Positions 48,746 through 50,149 of a stretch of DNA of 50,149 bases are shown here, in pieces (position 1 is the stretch's first letter; each line of letters opens with the position of its first letter). The stretch is from NCBI GenBank assembly GCA_900315055.1, contig OMXP01000014.1:1-50149 (forward strand), read 5' to 3'. The DNA comes from an uncultured Lachnospiraceae bacterium. Lineage in GTDB: Bacteria > Bacillota > Clostridia > Lachnospirales > Lachnospiraceae. The notes beneath the pieces are model-generated. The model was given only the letters and a program-made list of their open reading frames with translations. It did not search any database and had not been told where the DNA came from. The translations under genes and the position numbers were made by a program.

Positions 48746-50149
48746 ACGATAATTCCCCACTTTTCGGGACTAATTACTACGACTTGCCAGTGGCCCCGGC
48801 GTGATGCGATCCCGGCTTCGGCCCGGGGCTTTTTCCGAAGCGAGCCGTCCTTATTGTACTTGCCAAGCTTAGTGCCAGGTTTGGTGCCAGGCTTCTTGCG
48901 GGGTGTTCCGTCCTTATTGATATCAGGACGTTTTGATCCCTTGGGAACACCACCTGTTTTCACTATGACCTTGCCATCAGCATCGTAATGCTTATGGTGT
49001 GACCCTTTCTTCGGGCCAGGTTTGCGATGACGCAGTGTCGGCACCCTGCCCGCAAGGCGATCATTTTCCATCTTGACGGAGTCGTCGATCAGGGCGGTGA
49101 CGTCCGTCGCCGGACTAAGTTTGCCGAAGAGCTTCCGAACGACTTCTTTCTCGGTATGCGTGTAGGTGTATACGTCGTTTATCCGTTCCATCTCCATGCG
49201 GTCGATTTCCGTCAGCATCTGAGATGTCTTCTGATCAAGTGCTTTCGCTGCCTGCCAGATCTCCCAGCGAAGGATAGCCGCGACAAATCCGGCAAGAAAT
49301 CTTGCGTAAATGGCAGCATCGCTCTGAACACGCGACTGCCCGTAACCAAGCTGAGACTTCACAAAACGGAACTGGATCTCTGATTCGTCTCGGGAAACAT
49401 ATCTCTGATGAACCTCTTCAGCGGACATCTCCTGAGACGAGACAACACTGTACAGTCCCTTTTCATCGATGGCCTTCTGCAGGCCGGAAGCTTTGACAGC
49501 AGCGCATCTCACCTTGCGGCGATGATCAGATTCATCAGTCTTGGTGATGATTTCGACCATGTCCTCGTACTTCTTTTCGATCTGGGGACTCTTCGCTCCT
49601 TTGCGGAGATCAGCGTTTGCTTTGTCAAGGATTCTGTACAGGTTCTTCAGCAGTGCAGTGATCCTCTCGGAACCGTTAGTGTAATCGTAAAACAGGGTTA
49701 CGTAGTCTTCGTGATGGTAATCATTGAAAAGCTGACACTTGTCCTGCACGCCGAACAGGTAAGCTCCCGGAACAAGGTATTCAGCGTTCAGCTTGATCTT
49801 GTTGCCATACTTGAGAGTAATTTCAGAAAGCCCCTGCGGCTGTCCCTTTACCATGATGATGTATGGGATCTCTTTGCCGTTGAGATATGCGAGTACATTT
49901 GAATTACAGTAGCCGCGATCGAGTATGACGCCTTTGACCTTTACGCCGCATTCGCTGATGTCATCCAGGATCTTCTGCATCTCTCTGCAGTCGACCAGTC
50001 CGCCGTGGTAAGTATCGAAGTATACCGGAAGCCCGGCATCGGTCACTGCGTAGGTAAAGCTTACGATCGGTGTGCTGGTGCCGCCGGACTTTGCGTGCCC
50101 CTTCTCTGCAATGGTGACGCCACGGCTGCGGCAGTCATCATTGGAACCG
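48680..50149 (-). mobile_element. Insertion sequence of the IS1634/IS4 group, partial
   Basis: Defined by the transposase; the other end is outside the window. The left boundary is approximate and is set by where the truncated membrane protein frame ends. Confidence 0.6.
48694..50149 (-). CDS. IS1634/IS4-like DDE transposase, 5' end beyond the window
   Basis: At least 484 residues of a transposase; the frame stays open to the window edge. Family features: VSFTYAVTDAGLPVYFDTYHGGLVDCREM, the second catalytic Asp in VILDRGYCNSNVLAYL, and the Glu in DESEIQFRFVKSQLGYGQ. The tail (about the last 110 residues) is an unusual basic, Gly/Pro-rich stretch (KPGPKKGSHHKHYDADGK, KKPGTKPGTKLGKYNKDGS) that may bind DNA. 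The last 30 residues may be flanking DNA. Terminal inverted repeats could not be identified. Confidence 0.85.
   Translation of the reverse strand, partial: GSNDDCRSRGVTIAEKGHAKSGGTSTPIVSFTYAVTDAGLPVYFDTYHGGLVDCREMQKILDDISECGVKVKGVILDRGYCNSNVLAYLNGKEIPYIIMVKGQPQGLSEITLKYGNKIKLNAEYLVPGAYLFGVQDKCQLFNDYHHEDYVTLFYDYTNGSERITALLKNLYRILDKANADLRKGAKSPQIEKKYEDMVEIITKTDESDHRRKVRCAAVKASGLQKAIDEKGLYSVVSSQEMSAEEVHQRYVSRDESEIQFRFVKSQLGYGQSRVQSDAAIYARFLAGFVAAILRWEIWQAAKALDQKTSQMLTEIDRMEMERINDVYTYTHTEKEVVRKLFGKLSPATDVTALIDDSVKMENDRLAGRVPTLRHRKPGPKKGSHHKHYDADGKVIVKTGGVPKGSKRPDINKDGTPRKKPGTKPGTKLGKYNKDGSLRKKPRAEAGIASRRGHWQVVVISPEKWGIIVYEPELSQALRCLPLLS

Overview
The window looks like chromosomal DNA of a Clostridia bacterium, most likely Lachnospiraceae, with a moderately high G+C content. 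Supporting signs are a tRNA-Trp T-box ahead of a full trp operon, a eukaryotic-type HisA, a UPF0735 ACT-domain protein, the NifU-like/GGGtGRT protein pair, YARHG and DUF3848-like proteins, strong GGAGG ribosome-binding sites and sigma-A promoters. Genus cannot be fixed from the sequence.

Layout. (1) 1-8,960 is mostly amino-acid metabolism: dapB, a eukaryotic-type hisA, a cold-shock gene, a YfhO-family membrane protein with a TrpR/YerC-like regulator, then ACT protein - hom - lysC and a small DUF1905 protein. (2) 9,050-11,150 and 20,450-22,020 are two related Rpn-family (PD-(D/E)XK nuclease) loci. The first is decayed and the second is intact. (3) Between them (11,340-20,370) lies a lipoprotein / histidine kinase / AraC-type response regulator trio followed by a complete ABC importer: binding lipoprotein, fused double permease, and an ATPase with a large extra segment. 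(4) 22,050-29,070 is a T-box-controlled trpEGDCFBA operon. (5) 29,110-36,210 holds an SH3 lipoprotein, an RnfC-like ferredoxin protein, a HipBA-like toxin-antitoxin pair with its operator inside the promoter, and an SNF2 helicase/SWIM zinc-finger pair. (6) 36,250-43,080 holds the NifU-like/GGGtGRT pair, a LytTR/GHKL two-component system and a GH2 glycosidase. (7) 43,230-47,820 holds uncharacterised proteins, including a tandem-repeat YARHG lipoprotein. (8) 47,820 to the end holds structured non-coding sequence, a truncated membrane protein and an IS1634-like transposase cut by the window edge.

The most interesting signal is in the Rpn loci. Five short C-terminal reading frames, each opening with GGAGG-spacer-ATG, are all intact, while every nonsense mutation, frameshift and truncation falls in the upstream nuclease part. 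Two of the five are free-standing genes behind a conserved linker. This matches the pattern expected for intragenic antitoxins of Rpn nucleases (gene within a gene) and suggests that the small protein, not the nuclease, is what selection maintains. A second theme is the 11,340-20,370 block, which resembles a sugar-phosphate sensing trio (HptASR/PgtBC type) joined to an AfuABC-type importer; its substrate is inferred, not shown.
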